Shown: positions 1 to 8,215 of the stretch, piece after piece
Layout of the letters: every line of letters starts with the position of its first letter
How positions within the stretch are numbered: position 1 is the first letter of the stretch
Source: Gammaproteobacteria bacterium
GTDB taxonomy: Bacteria; Pseudomonadota; Gammaproteobacteria; Steroidobacterales; GCA-2729495
DNA length: 32,884 nucleotides
Direction: 5' to 3'
Assembly: GCA_020851975.1 (NCBI GenBank)
Contig: JADZBS010000094.1
Location: 1-32,884, forward strand
Position numbers and translations under genes: made by a program
Notes under the pieces: model-generated
What the model was told of the DNA's origin: nothing
What the model saw: only the letters and a program-made list of their open reading frames with translations
Database searches by the model: none

Positions 1-678
1 GATGCCCGACGCCGACACGATCTCGTTGACGCGACCAAGCCAGGCGCCCAGCGCGAGCACCAGGAAGAACGCGGCGGCCAGCCAGGTCAGGTGCCGGCGT
101 GCCCCGTCCTCCACGCGGACGCCAAACGGGGTCAACGCCATCTGACCGGCGGCGACGTACAACGCGGCAGCGCCAGCCGCGGCCAGGACCACCGCGCTCA
201 TCACCAGCCCGCGCACCAGTTCCAGTGCGGGGAGGGTGAAGACGTAGAAGGCGGCGTCGTGGCCGAGTACCGGATCGAGGTTGCCGAACGGGGCCTGGTG
301 CCACCAGGTCAGCACGGTCATCCATTGGCTGGAAGCGAACGACGAGAGCAGGAAGGCCGCCACGACCACTGCCAGCATCACCAGGGGGCGGAGCTGGTCA
401 CGGGTCGGCAGGACCATGGTGAAGCCGTCGCGGGTGGTAAACGGTGCCGGCGCGGCCGAGATCGCCGACAGCGCCGCCCGGACGTGCAGGGTCAGCCACG
501 CGCCGGCGGCGACAAACACCGCCAGTGCCAATCCCGCCCGCGCGGTGATTTCGGTGGCGTAGACATCCTGGTAGCCCAGCTCCCCAAACCACAACCAGTC
601 GGTGAGGAAGTCAACGGTGAAGGGCAGGACAAAGAACACGGCTCCTGCCAGCAACATGACGACAAATCGTAAGGGCAC
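1..678 (-). CDS. UPF0182 family membrane protein, 5' part (runs off the window start)
   Basis: Read on the minus strand from a GTG at 678, this frame stays open for 226 codons to the window edge. The only in-frame codons between an upstream TAA and this GTG are GAT, GCC and TTC, so GTG is the natural start; a purine-rich GGGGGAG lies just before it, inside the end of the upstream gene. The translation has about five hydrophobic segments (near residues 4-24, 46-66, 97-115, 155-177 and 195-215). It contains DWLWFGELGYQDVY near residue 28 and FYVFTLP near residue 147, which I recognise as UPF0182 (COG1615) signatures. The family consists of large integral membrane proteins of about 900 residues with no settled function, so roughly three quarters of the gene is missing here. 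It is 9 bases downstream of the S4-domain gene and probably co-transcribed with it. Family assignment is firm; function is unknown. Confidence 0.8.
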   Translation of the reverse strand, partial: MPLRFVVMLLAGAVFFVLPFTVDFLTDWLWFGELGYQDVYATEITARAGLALAVFVAAGAWLTLHVRAALSAISAAPAPFTTRDGFTMVLPTRDQLRPLVMLAVVVAAFLLSSFASSQWMTVLTWWHQAPFGNLDPVLGHDAAFYVFTLPALELVRGLVMSAVVLAAAGAAALYVAAGQMALTPFGVRVEDGARRHLTWLAAAFFLVLALGAWLGRVNEIVSASGI

Positions 679-687
679 GAAGGCATC

Positions 688-1071
688 TTACTCCCCCCGC
701 TTCAACCGCCGCAGGGTTCGTCGCTGGTCACGGTCGGGCCGGGTGGCGGGCGTGGCCGCCGCCCGATAGAGGCGTTCGAGCTTGCGGAGCTCGATCGCTT
801 CCGCCGTCGGCCTGGGTGAGGTGTCGTCATAGAGCCGCCGCGCCTCAGCGCGCGACAGGCTCTGGTCGGCGGTGCCGAGCACCGTGAGCAGTTGCTTGCG
901 GCCGAGCGGACGCTGCACGATCAACCGGTCGCCGGCCTTGACCTCGCGATGCGGCTTGGCCAACTGGCCGTTGACGCTGACCTTGCCGAGCTTGCAGGCC
1001 TTCTGCGCTTCGGAGCGCGTCTTGAAAACACACGCGACGTCGAGCCAGACATCGAGCCTTACCGGGTCCAC
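688..1071 (-). CDS. hslR: S4-domain RNA-binding protein, Hsp15 (HslR)-like
   Basis: This 127-residue basic protein has an N-terminal S4 RNA-binding fold at about residues 4-65. Visible signatures are [18 protein letters not shown] and [20 protein letters not shown], followed by an Arg-rich tail ([17 protein letters not shown]). Domain order, length and tail match Hsp15/HslR, a heat-shock protein that in E. coli binds 50S subunits carrying stalled nascent chains and helps recycle them. The start is a GTG; an in-frame TAA lies three codons upstream, so no longer form exists. No strong Shine-Dalgarno sequence is visible. It is divergent from ilvD across about 110 bases and is followed after 9 bases by the UPF0182 gene. 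The symbol is assigned by similarity to the Hsp15 subgroup; a more generic S4 protein is possible. Confidence 0.8.
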   Translation of the reverse strand: MDPVRLDVWLDVACVFKTRSEAQKACKLGKVSVNGQLAKPHREVKAGDRLIVQRPLGRKQLLTVLGTADQSLSRAEARRLYDDTSPRPTAEAIELRKLERLYRAAATPATRPDRDQRRTLRRLKRGE

Positions 1072-1147
1072 TGATTCAGCTTAGTGCAACCGCGAAGCGA
1101 CGCAGGCCACGAGCTCTTCGATCATGGCCTTCGTGCCCTTCGTGCGC

Positions 1148-1176
1148 TTGGTGGTTGTCTCGGCAGGCAGTACAAT
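1148..1176 (+). promoter_or_regulatory. Candidate ilvD promoter placed for a leaderless transcript
   Basis: A TACAAT hexamer (1171-1176, five of six matches to the -10 consensus) lies 17 bases after TTGGTG (1148-1153, three of six matches to -35). The ilvD ATG is at 1185, so transcription would begin at or within a base or two of the start codon. No Shine-Dalgarno sequence precedes that ATG. This is an inference from spacing only; no transcription data are available. Confidence 0.4.
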
Positions 1177-1184
1177 TCCGTGCG

Positions 1185-2861
1185 ATGAGTAAACGTCCCC
1201 ATTCGTCAGTAGTTTTGGACGGCCCTGCGCGCGCACCCGGTCGCGCCATGCTGCACGCCGTCGGCTTTACGCGCGCCGACTTTCAGAAGTCACAGGTCGC
1301 GGTGTGTTCAACCTGGAGCCAGGTCACGCCGTGCAACGTTCACATCGATGTGCTCGCGCGGCACGCGGCCGACGGCGTCAGCGGCGCCGGCGGCAAGCCG
1401 ACGATCTTCAACACCATCACGGTGTCCGACGGCATTTCGATGGGCACCGAGGGCATGAAGTACTCGCTGGTGTCGCGCGAAGTGATTGCCGACTCGATCG
1501 AGACCGTGATGGGCGCCGAGGGCTTCGACGGGTTGGTCGCGATCGGTGGCTGCGACAAGAACATGCCGGCGTGCGTGATGGCCATGGCGCGGCTCGACAG
1601 GCCCTCGGTATTCGTCTACGGCGGCACCATCCGGCCGGGCGCGGAACGGCGCGACATCATCTCGGTGTTCGAGGCGGTCGGCGCCGTGGCCAGCGGGCGG
1701 ATGAACCAGGCACAGCTCCTCGAAGTGGAGCGCACCGCCATCCCGGGCGCCGGTTCCTGCGGCGGCATGTACACGGCCAACACGATGGCCTCGGCCATCG
1801 AGGCCCTCGGCCTGTCGCTGCCCGACAGCTCCGCCCAGGAGGCCGTTTCGGCCCACAAGCACGATGACTGCCGGCGTGCCGGCGCTGCCGTCGTGGAACT
1901 CGTCCGGCGCGGCATCCGCCCGTCGGACATCCTCTGTCGCGAAGCCTTCGAGAACGCCATCACCCTGGTGATCTCGGTGGGCGGCTCGACCAATGCCGTG
2001 CTGCACCTGCTGGCCATGGCGCACGAGGCCGGCGTGCCGCTGGCGCTCGACGACTTCACCCGGGTCGGCGCACGCGTGCCCGTGCTGGCCGACCTGCGCC
2101 CGAGCGGCAAGTACGCGATGTCCGAATTGGTGGCGATCGGCGGCATCCAGCCGCTGATGAAGATGCTGCTGGACGCCGGGCTCCTGCACGGCGGTTGCCT
2201 GACCGTCACCGGCCGCACGCTGGCGGAGAACCTCGCCGGCGTGAGTCCCTACGCCGAGGGCCAGCCGATCGTGCGCGGCATGGACAACCCCATCAAGAAG
2301 GACAGCCATCTCGTGGTCCTCCACGGCAACCTTGCCCCGGAGGGCGCGGTTGCCAAGATCACCGGCAAGGAAGGCTTGCGCTTCAGTGGCCGTGCGCGCG
2401 TGTTCAGTGGCGAGGAAAAGGCGCAGGCAGCGATCCTCGGTGGCGAAGTCGTCGCCGGTGACGTGGTGGTGGTGCGCTACGAGGGCCCGAAGGGCGGGCC
2501 CGGCATGCGTGAGATGCTGAGCCCGACCTCGGCCATCATGGGGCGGGGTCTCGGCGACAAGGTGGCGCTCCTCACCGACGGGCGCTTCTCCGGGGGCAGC
2601 CACGGCTTCGTGGTCGGCCACGTCACGCCCGAGGCGGCCGTCGGCGGGCCGATTGCGCTGGTCGAGGATGGCGATGTCATCACCATCGACGCGCAGGCGC
2701 GCACCGTGACGCTCGACGTACCGGCGGCCGTGCTCGAAGAACGGCGCCGGCGCTGGTCGCCGCCGCCATCGACCGTGCGCCCGGGTGTGCTCACCAAGTA
2801 CGCGCAGCTCGTCAGCCCGGCCTCGCGCGGCGCGGTGACGACGGCGCCGGGCAGCCGCTGA
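1185..2861 (+). CDS. ilvD: Dihydroxy-acid dehydratase
   Basis: IlvD dehydrates 2,3-dihydroxy-isovalerate and 2,3-dihydroxy-3-methylvalerate to the 2-oxo acid precursors of valine, leucine and isoleucine in the cytosol. The protein has 558 residues. The cysteines expected to hold the iron-sulfur cluster are visible: Cys50 in TPCN, Cys123 in [10 protein letters not shown] and Cys192 in [12 protein letters not shown]. The 558-residue length fits the shorter subgroup known for [2Fe-2S] enzymes, unlike the roughly 616-residue [4Fe-4S] E. coli enzyme; the cluster type here is inferred. I chose the ATG at 1185 over a TTG at 1155 because family homology begins at MSKRPHSS and the extra ten residues look like untranslated sequence. 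lysAC follows 28 bases later on the same strand. ilvE and leuABCD are also in the window, but ilvC and ilvBN are not. Confidence 0.95.
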   Translation: MSKRPHSSVVLDGPARAPGRAMLHAVGFTRADFQKSQVAVCSTWSQVTPCNVHIDVLARHAADGVSGAGGKPTIFNTITVSDGISMGTEGMKYSLVSREVIADSIETVMGAEGFDGLVAIGGCDKNMPACVMAMARLDRPSVFVYGGTIRPGAERRDIISVFEAVGAVASGRMNQAQLLEVERTAIPGAGSCGGMYTANTMASAIEALGLSLPDSSAQEAVSAHKHDDCRRAGAAVVELVRRGIRPSDILCREAFENAITLVISVGGSTNAVLHLLAMAHEAGVPLALDDFTRVGARVPVLADLRPSGKYAMSELVAIGGIQPLMKMLLDAGLLHGGCLTVTGRTLAENLAGVSPYAEGQPIVRGMDNPIKKDSHLVVLHGNLAPEGAVAKITGKEGLRFSGRARVFSGEEKAQAAILGGEVVAGDVVVVRYEGPKGGPGMREMLSPTSAIMGRGLGDKVALLTDGRFSGGSHGFVVGHVTPEAAVGGPIALVEDGDVITIDAQARTVTLDVPAAVLEERRRRWSPPPSTVRPGVLTKYAQLVSPASRGAVTTAPGSR

Positions 2862-2889
2862 GCCGTACCGGAGCCCGGGGCGCGCCATC

Positions 2890-5520
2890 ATGCAGACGCT
2901 CGACGCCGACAGTTTCCCGCCGCGTGACCGCCCGGCCTCGCTGCGCGATGCGCCCTGGCTGGTGATGAAGTTCGGCGGCACCAGCGTTTCCACGGCGCAG
3001 AACTGGGGCATTATCCGCGACCTGCTGCTGGAGCGCGTGGCGGCCGGCTACCGGCCGCTGGTGGTGCATTCGGCGCTCGCCGGCGTTTCCAATCGCATCC
3101 AGGACGCACTGGCCGCGGCGGCAGGCAGTCCCGCCGACGCTCAGATCGCGGCCATCCGCAAGACGCACCTGGACCTCGCCGCCCGACTCGGTCTCGACGG
3201 GCCGGCGCTCGTCGGCGGCCATCTGCAGGAACTCGAGCAGCTGCTGGCCGGTATCCACCTGATGCGAGAGGTGACGCCGCGGGCCCACGCACGGGCCATG
3301 GCGATGGGTGAGTTGATGGCGACGACGCTCGGCGCGGCCTGGCTGAACGCCCGTGGCCTCGGGACCAGCTGGCTCGACGCCCGGCAGGCCTTGCGCAGCA
3401 TCGACGTGCCCAACACGAGCGAGCGCACGCGCTACGTCAACGCGAGCTGCGACTTCGAGGCCGACCGCAGCGTCCAGGAGCACTGTGCCACGCTGGAGGG
3501 CGTGGTGCTCACGCAGGGCTTCATCGCCAGCAATGCCCGTGGCGAGACCGTGATCCTCGGTCGCGGCGGCTCCGATACCTCGGGCGCCTATTTCGCCGCC
3601 AAGCTGCAGGCAGCCGGGCTCGAAATCTGGACCGATGTGCCCGGCATGTTCAGCGCCAATCCACGCACCGTGCAAGGCGCACGCCTGCTGCGCGTGCTGA
3701 GCTACGCCGAAGCCCAGGAGATCGCCTCCACGGGCGGTTCCGTCCTGCATCCCCGCTGCCTCGCCCCGGTGCGCCGCCACGGCATCCCGCTGCGGGTGAA
3801 GGACACGACTGCACCGGGCTTGCCCGGCACGCTCGTCACGACCGATCCCGGCAGCGATGCACCGCGCGTCAAGGCCATCTCCGCCCGCACGCGCGTGACG
3901 CTGGTGTCCATGGAAACGCTCGGCATGTGGCAGGCGGTCGGTTTCCTCGCCGATGCGTTCCGCTGCTTCAGCGATCTCGGACTGTCGATCGACCTGGTCT
4001 CGACGTCGGAGAGCAACGTGACCGTGACCCTCGATCCCGGCGCCAATGCCATCGATGGTGCCGTGCTCGGTTCGCTGCGCGAGGCGCTCGAGCGGCTGTG
4101 CCGCGTGCAGATCATCGAGAATGTAGAGGTCGTGAGCATGGTCGGTCAGAAGATCCGCTCCGTGCTGCACGAGATCGGGCCGGCCTTCGACGTGTTCGAG
4201 GAGCTGCCGATCCACCTGGTCAGCCAGGCGGCGAGCGACCTCAACCTGAGTCTCGTCGTCGAGGAGGGCCAGTCACGGCGCATCATCCAGGCGCTGCACG
4301 GCCTGCTGGTGCGGCCGGCACGCCAGGATGCCGTGTTCGGACCGACCTGGGAGGAACTGCACCAGGCCGTGCCGGCGCCCGTGGCGACAGTCGAGCCGTG
4401 GTGGGTGCGCCGGCGGGACGAGCTGATCGCGCTGGCCCGCCAGCATTCTTCGGCCTACGTCTACGACCTCGCCTCGGTGCGGGCAGCGGCGGCCAGGATG
4501 AGAGGCGTCGCCGGGGTCGATCGCGTGCTCTTCGCCATGAAGGCCAACAGCAACCCCGAAGTGCTGCGTACCGTGTACGAGGCCGGGCTCGGTTTCGAGT
4601 GCGTGTCGCCCGGGGAAATCGCGCGTGTACTCGAACTGTTTCCGGACCTCGACCGCGACCGGATCCTCTTCACGCCGAACTTCGCGCCGCGCGCCGAGTA
4701 CGAGCACGCGCTCGGCCAGGGCGTCTGGCTGACGCTCGACAACATCTTTCCGTTGCGCGAGTGGCCGACGTTGTTCGCGGGCCGCGAGATATTCCTGCGC
4801 GTGGACACCGGGCACGGCCACGGCCACCACGAGAAGGTGCGTACGGCCGGCGTGCACGCGAAATTCGGCATTCCGATGTTCGAACTCGCCGAGGCACGCG
4901 AGCGCGTCGAGCGCGCCGGTGCGCGCGTGGTCGGGCTGCATGCCCACACGGGCAGCGGCATCCTCGAGACCGACACCTGGCAGCGGGTGGCGCGCGTGCT
5001 GGCCGAGGTCGCGGCCGGGTTTCCCCACCTGCGGGTGCTCGACCTCGGTGGCGGTTTCGGGGTACCGGAGAAGCGTGACGGCAAGTCGCTGGACCTCGAG
5101 GCGCTCGGGCGCAGTCTGGCGGAAGTGCGCCGCGCCTGGCCGGCCTGGCAGATCTGGCTCGAGCCCGGTCGTTACCTCATTGCGGAGGCCGGCGTACTGG
5201 TGACGACGGTCACGCAGACCAAGGGCAAGGGCGACGTGCAGTATGTCGGCGTGAGCACGGGCATGAATTCGCTGATCCGGCCGGCGCTCTATGGCGCCTA
5301 TCACGAGATCGCCAACCTGACGCGGTGGGGCGAGCAGGCCACGGACCTGGTCAACGTCGTCGGTCCCATCTGCGAGTCGGGTGACCGGCTCGGCACCGAC
5401 CGCTGGCTGCCGGCCTGCCGGGAAGGTGACGTCCTCGCCATCGCCAATGCCGGTGCCTACGGCTACGCCATGAGCTCGCGCTACAACCTGCGCGAACCGG
5501 CGCGGGAACTGGCCCTCTGA
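2890..5520 (+). CDS. lysAC: Bifunctional aspartate kinase / diaminopimelate decarboxylase
   Basis: One 876-residue chain carries the first and last enzymes of the lysine pathway. The N-terminal aspartate kinase (about residues 25-310) has KFGGTSVS and GRGGSDTSGAYFAAKL, followed by an ACT region (about 330-455) where amino-acid feedback would act. The C-terminal PLP-dependent decarboxylase (about 500-876) has the Schiff-base lysine Lys551 in FAMKANSNPE, then HAHTGSG, DLGGGFG, EPGRYL, CESGDR and NAGAYGYAMSSRYN. Aspartate kinase makes aspartyl phosphate; the decarboxylase converts meso-diaminopimelate to lysine. This fusion is known from xanthomonads and some other gammaproteobacteria. The ATG at 2890 is the first in frame, but kinase homology begins near residue 25, so a slightly shorter form is possible. 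The last 40 bases overlap the 3' end of the convergent Ada-like gene. Confidence 0.95.
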   Translation: MQTLDADSFPPRDRPASLRDAPWLVMKFGGTSVSTAQNWGIIRDLLLERVAAGYRPLVVHSALAGVSNRIQDALAAAAGSPADAQIAAIRKTHLDLAARLGLDGPALVGGHLQELEQLLAGIHLMREVTPRAHARAMAMGELMATTLGAAWLNARGLGTSWLDARQALRSIDVPNTSERTRYVNASCDFEADRSVQEHCATLEGVVLTQGFIASNARGETVILGRGGSDTSGAYFAAKLQAAGLEIWTDVPGMFSANPRTVQGARLLRVLSYAEAQEIASTGGSVLHPRCLAPVRRHGIPLRVKDTTAPGLPGTLVTTDPGSDAPRVKAISARTRVTLVSMETLGMWQAVGFLADAFRCFSDLGLSIDLVSTSESNVTVTLDPGANAIDGAVLGSLREALERLCRVQIIENVEVVSMVGQKIRSVLHEIGPAFDVFEELPIHLVSQAASDLNLSLVVEEGQSRRIIQALHGLLVRPARQDAVFGPTWEELHQAVPAPVATVEPWWVRRRDELIALARQHSSAYVYDLASVRAAAARMRGVAGVDRVLFAMKANSNPEVLRTVYEAGLGFECVSPGEIARVLELFPDLDRDRILFTPNFAPRAEYEHALGQGVWLTLDNIFPLREWPTLFAGREIFLRVDTGHGHGHHEKVRTAGVHAKFGIPMFELAEARERVERAGARVVGLHAHTGSGILETDTWQRVARVLAEVAAGFPHLRVLDLGGGFGVPEKRDGKSLDLEALGRSLAEVRRAWPAWQIWLEPGRYLIAEAGVLVTTVTQTKGKGDVQYVGVSTGMNSLIRPALYGAYHEIANLTRWGEQATDLVNVVGPICESGDRLGTDRWLPACREGDVLAIANAGAYGYAMSSRYNLREPARELAL

Positions 5521-6377
5521 GTCACGGCGCGGGCGCCCTCGCGCCCGAGCAGGGCGGCCTTGCGCTCGCGGCCCCAGCGATACCCGGACAGCGCGCCCTC
5601 GGCCGTCACCACGCGGTGGCAGGGGATGAGCACCGCGATGCGGTTGGCGGCGCAGGCGGCGGCGACAGCGCGGGCGGCCGTTGGCTGCCCGATGTCCCGG
5701 GCGATGGCGGCATAGCTGCGCGTCGCCCCGAGCGGAATCCGTTGCAGGGCGCGCCACACCCGGGCCTGGAAAGCCGTACCACGCACATCGAGGGGCAGCG
5801 CGAATGCTGCCTGCGGCAGCAGGACGTGTTCGCGCACCGCCTCGAACCAGGCGCGCAGGCGTGATGCGTCGTCGCACCATTCGCCGTGCGGAAAGATCGT
5901 CGCCAGTTCGGAGAGCAGGACCTGCGGATCATCGCCAAAGGCAAGCCAGCAGATGCCCTTCGGCGTGGCGGCCATGAGCATCCAGCCGAGCTCCGAGAGT
6001 CCCAGCCACCAGCCGATCGTGAGCCTGCTGCGCAGGCGGCCCGGTGCCACGCCGAGTGCCGGGGTCGCCACGGCGTAACCGCGGGCCGGCGAGTCGAAAC
6101 CGGCTCCCAGCGTGGCCGCGAGCGCGCTCGGTTCGTGGCAGGCGCCGCGCGCCAGCCGCACGAGGCGCAGCGCCTGTGCATAGCCCTTGGGCGTCGTGCC
6201 GAGATGTCGGCGGAACTGCCGCTGCAGTTCGGCGTGCCCGACGCCGAGCGACGCCAGGCGCCGGGTCAGGCGGGTACCCGGGTCCGCTGCCTCGATCAGT
6301 CGGCAGGCCTGCAGCAGTACGTTCGGCCAGTCCGTGCGGGCCCTGTACGTGGTGGCCTGTCCGGTGGGGGTGTCCAT
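5481..6377 (-). CDS. Ada-like protein: AraC-type HTH plus O6-alkylguanine-DNA methyltransferase, without the zinc domain
   Basis: The 298-residue product joins an AraC-type helix-turn-helix region (about residues 17-118) to a methylated-DNA-protein cysteine methyltransferase. The acceptor is Cys253 in LIPCHRVV, and the C-terminal Ada signature GYRWGRERKAALL follows. It would remove alkyl groups from O6 of guanine by suicide transfer. E. coli Ada also has an N-terminal Cys4 zinc domain that takes methyl groups from phosphotriesters and turns Ada into an activator. That domain is absent here, so regulation by the classical route is doubtful. I chose the ATG at 6377; a GTG at 6386 is also in frame and neither has a clear ribosome binding site. 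It lies 50 bases downstream of hisE on the same strand. An extra tail of about 20 residues runs antisense into lysAC. Confidence 0.85.
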   Translation of the reverse strand: MDTPTGQATTYRARTDWPNVLLQACRLIEAADPGTRLTRRLASLGVGHAELQRQFRRHLGTTPKGYAQALRLVRLARGACHEPSALAATLGAGFDSPARGYAVATPALGVAPGRLRSRLTIGWWLGLSELGWMLMAATPKGICWLAFGDDPQVLLSELATIFPHGEWCDDASRLRAWFEAVREHVLLPQAAFALPLDVRGTAFQARVWRALQRIPLGATRSYAAIARDIGQPTAARAVAAACAANRIAVLIPCHRVVTAEGALSGYRWGRERKAALLGREGARAVTQRASSRAGSRRL

Positions 6378-6427
6378 GGGCGCCACTGTAGCGACGGCGC
6401 CCGCGGCGGTCTTCCCGTTTTGCGCGC

Positions 6428-6721
6428 TCAGCGCTGGCGATGACCGAGCTCGCCGGCGACGTCGGCCAGCGCGATGTCGTGGTCACGCAGCAGCACCAGG
6501 AGGTGATAGACGAGGTCGGCTGCTTCCGAGACGATGCGCTGACGATCGCCCTGGACGCTCGCCAGCGCGAGTTCCAGCGCTTCCTCGCCGACCTTCTGGG
6601 CGATGCGCGAGCGCCCCGCCGCATAAAGCCGGGCCGTGTAGCTGCGGTCTGGGGTGGCGCTCTTGCGCGCTTCGATGGTCTTCTCGAGTTCTGCCAGGTA
6701 GCCGATGCCGCCGTCCGTCAT
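6428..6721 (-). CDS. hisE: Phosphoribosyl-ATP pyrophosphatase (stand-alone HisE)
   Basis: HisE hydrolyses N1-phosphoribosyl-ATP to phosphoribosyl-AMP plus pyrophosphate, the second step of histidine synthesis. The 97-residue protein shows the MazG-like helical motifs [12 protein letters not shown] and [13 protein letters not shown]. The ATG overlaps the hisF stop in an ATGA, suggesting coupled translation. In E. coli and many gammaproteobacteria this position holds a fused hisIE gene of about 200 residues; here the HisI cyclohydrolase half is absent. No remnant is possible directly upstream because hisF occupies that sequence up to the overlap. It is the last his gene of the operon. Confidence 0.92.
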   Translation of the reverse strand: MTDGGIGYLAELEKTIEARKSATPDRSYTARLYAAGRSRIAQKVGEEALELALASVQGDRQRIVSEAADLVYHLLVLLRDHDIALADVAGELGHRQR

Positions 6722-7485
6722 GTGCGCACCTCGATGCCACGCGATTGGAGGTAGATCTTGAGGCTGCCGATCCCGACCTGGGCGCTGTGGAACACGGAGG
6801 CGGCGAGCGCCCCATCCACCTGCGCCTGCTCGAAGACTTCGGCGAAGTGTTCCTGCGTGCCGGCGCCACCCGATGCGATCAGGGGCACGCTGCAGGCAGC
6901 GCGCACCAGCCTGAGCTGCGCCAGGTCGTAGCCCTGGCGCACGCCGTCCTGGTTCATGCAGTTGAGCACGATTTCCCCGGCGCCGCGTGCCTGGGCTTCG
7001 CGCACCCACTCGACGGTGTCACGGCCGGCATCGCCGGCCAGCCTGGGGTCGCCGGTGTTGCGGTAGACGCGATAGCGCCCGTGCTCGGCCCGGCTGTCCA
7101 CGCCGACGACGACGCACTGTGTGCCGAAGCGGCGTGCCAGGTCCGTGATCAGCCGGGGATCGGCCAGTGCCGGGGTGTTGATGGAGACCTTGTCGGCGCC
7201 GTGGTGGAGGATCTCCTCGGCGTCGGCGACGCTGCGGATGCCACCGGCCACGCAGAAGGGGATGTCGAGCAGCGCGGCCACGCGGTTGATCCAGCCCCGG
7301 TCGACGCGCCGGCCCTGGGGACTGGCGGTGATGTCGTAGAACACCAGCTCGTCGGCGCCCTCGTCGCGATAACGGCGCGCGAGGTCGAGGATATCGCCCA
7401 TCACGCGGTGGTCGCGGAACTGCACGCCCTTGACGACCTGGCCGTCGCGGACGTCGAGGCAGGGAATTATCCGGCGCGCGAGAAT
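6718..7485 (-). CDS. hisF: Imidazole glycerol phosphate synthase, cyclase subunit; apparent ATT start codon
   Basis: HisF takes ammonia from HisH and converts PRFAR to imidazole glycerol phosphate and AICAR. The frame encodes a full TIM barrel only if it begins at ATT (7485-7483): the product then reads [15 protein letters not shown], as in the family, and has 255 residues. With that numbering the catalytic aspartates fall at Asp11 (CLDV) and Asp130 (VVGVD), the same positions as in the well-studied Thermotoga enzyme. A GAGGAG lies 8 bases before the ATT. Upstream in frame there are only ACG, ACG, GCT and GGA before a TGA. A GTG at 7425 would remove the first strand and Asp11. The gene overlaps hisA by 19 bases and hisE by 4. 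A base error turning ATG into ATT cannot be excluded. Confidence 0.93.
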   Translation of the reverse strand: MLARRIIPCLDVRDGQVVKGVQFRDHRVMGDILDLARRYRDEGADELVFYDITASPQGRRVDRGWINRVAALLDIPFCVAGGIRSVADAEEILHHGADKVSINTPALADPRLITDLARRFGTQCVVVGVDSRAEHGRYRVYRNTGDPRLAGDAGRDTVEWVREAQARGAGEIVLNCMNQDGVRQGYDLAQLRLVRAACSVPLIASGGAGTQEHFAEVFEQAQVDGALAASVFHSAQVGIGSLKIYLQSRGIEVRT

Positions 7486-8210
7486 CGTCGTAGCTCCTCA
7501 AGGTTGATGCGCCCGTCGAGCAGCGCCTTGCCGGTGACGACAGCCGCCACCCCGGTGGCCGCCAGGCCCGGCAGGTCGGCGGCCGAAGCGAGCCCCCCGG
7601 AGGCAATCAGTCGTGCGGCCGGGTAACGACGGTGGCACTCGGCATAGAGCGCGGTGTTCGGCCCGTCGAGCGTACCGTCGCGCTCGACATCCGTGCAGAG
7701 GACGTGCTGCGCTCCGGCGGCCAGGTAATCGCCCATGAGGTCCCACAGGGAGCGTCCGCTCGACTCGCGCCAGCCATGGGTGACAGCCACGGGCTCGCCG
7801 CTGCCCGGCGTCAGCCGCACGTCGAAGGCGAGCACGATGCGCTCGGGTCCGAGCTTGCGCACCCAGCCGAGCACCTCGGCCGGCTGGTTGATCGCCACCG
7901 AACCCACCACCACGCGCTCGGCGCCGGCAGCGAGCAGCGACTCGGCCGTGGCACGGTTGCGGATGCCGCCGCCAACCTGGACTGCCAGACCGGCAGCGCG
8001 GGTGATGCGGCCGATGGTGTCGAGGTGCGCCGGCACGCCGCTCTTCGCCCCGTCGAGGTCGACGAGATGCAGGCGTTCTGCGCCAGCATCACGGTAGCGC
8101 AGGGCGAGATCGACCGGGTCGTGGTCATACCTGGTCACCTGGCCGAAGTCGCCCTGGTAGAGGCGCACGCAGCGCCCGCCGAGGAGGTCGATGGCTGGAA
8201 TGACTTCCAT
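7467..8210 (-). CDS. hisA: Phosphoribosylformimino-AICAR ribotide isomerase
   Basis: HisA catalyses the Amadori rearrangement of ProFAR to PRFAR, the substrate of HisF. The 247-residue TIM barrel starts [12 protein letters not shown], with the catalytic aspartate at residue 8, and shows the phosphate-binding loops VQVGGGIRN and IASGGLAS that are typical of the HisA/HisF superfamily. LAFDVRL probably carries the second catalytic aspartate. The ATG at 8210 begins 5 bases after the hisH stop. The 3' end overlaps hisF by 19 bases and contains its ribosome binding site, so hisF expression is likely tied to hisA translation. Confidence 0.95.
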   Translation of the reverse strand: MEVIPAIDLLGGRCVRLYQGDFGQVTRYDHDPVDLALRYRDAGAERLHLVDLDGAKSGVPAHLDTIGRITRAAGLAVQVGGGIRNRATAESLLAAGAERVVVGSVAINQPAEVLGWVRKLGPERIVLAFDVRLTPGSGEPVAVTHGWRESSGRSLWDLMGDYLAAGAQHVLCTDVERDGTLDGPNTALYAECHRRYPAARLIASGGLASAADLPGLAATGVAAVVTGKALLDGRINLEELRRFSRAG

Positions 8211-8215
8211 GGCGA

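Noticed and set aside
91-672. 193-codon plus-strand frame at the window start
   Set aside because: The minus-strand frame has membrane segments and clear UPF0182 motifs; the plus-strand frame is Gln/His/Arg-rich without motifs.
1308-3011. Long open frame (567 codons) on the minus strand opposite ilvD
   Set aside because: The translation is low-complexity, His/Arg/Ala-rich and has no domain; it mirrors the codon bias of the real GC-rich gene on the other strand.
2812-5880. Two long minus-strand frames (467 and 535 codons) opposite lysAC
   Set aside because: lysAC has complete catalytic motifs in its own frame; the opposite frames show no recognisable motif and are GC-driven shadows.
6718-7425. 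hisF starting at the GTG at 7425
   Set aside because: It would remove the first 20 residues, including catalytic Asp11 and the first barrel strand, and it has no better ribosome binding site than the upstream ATT.
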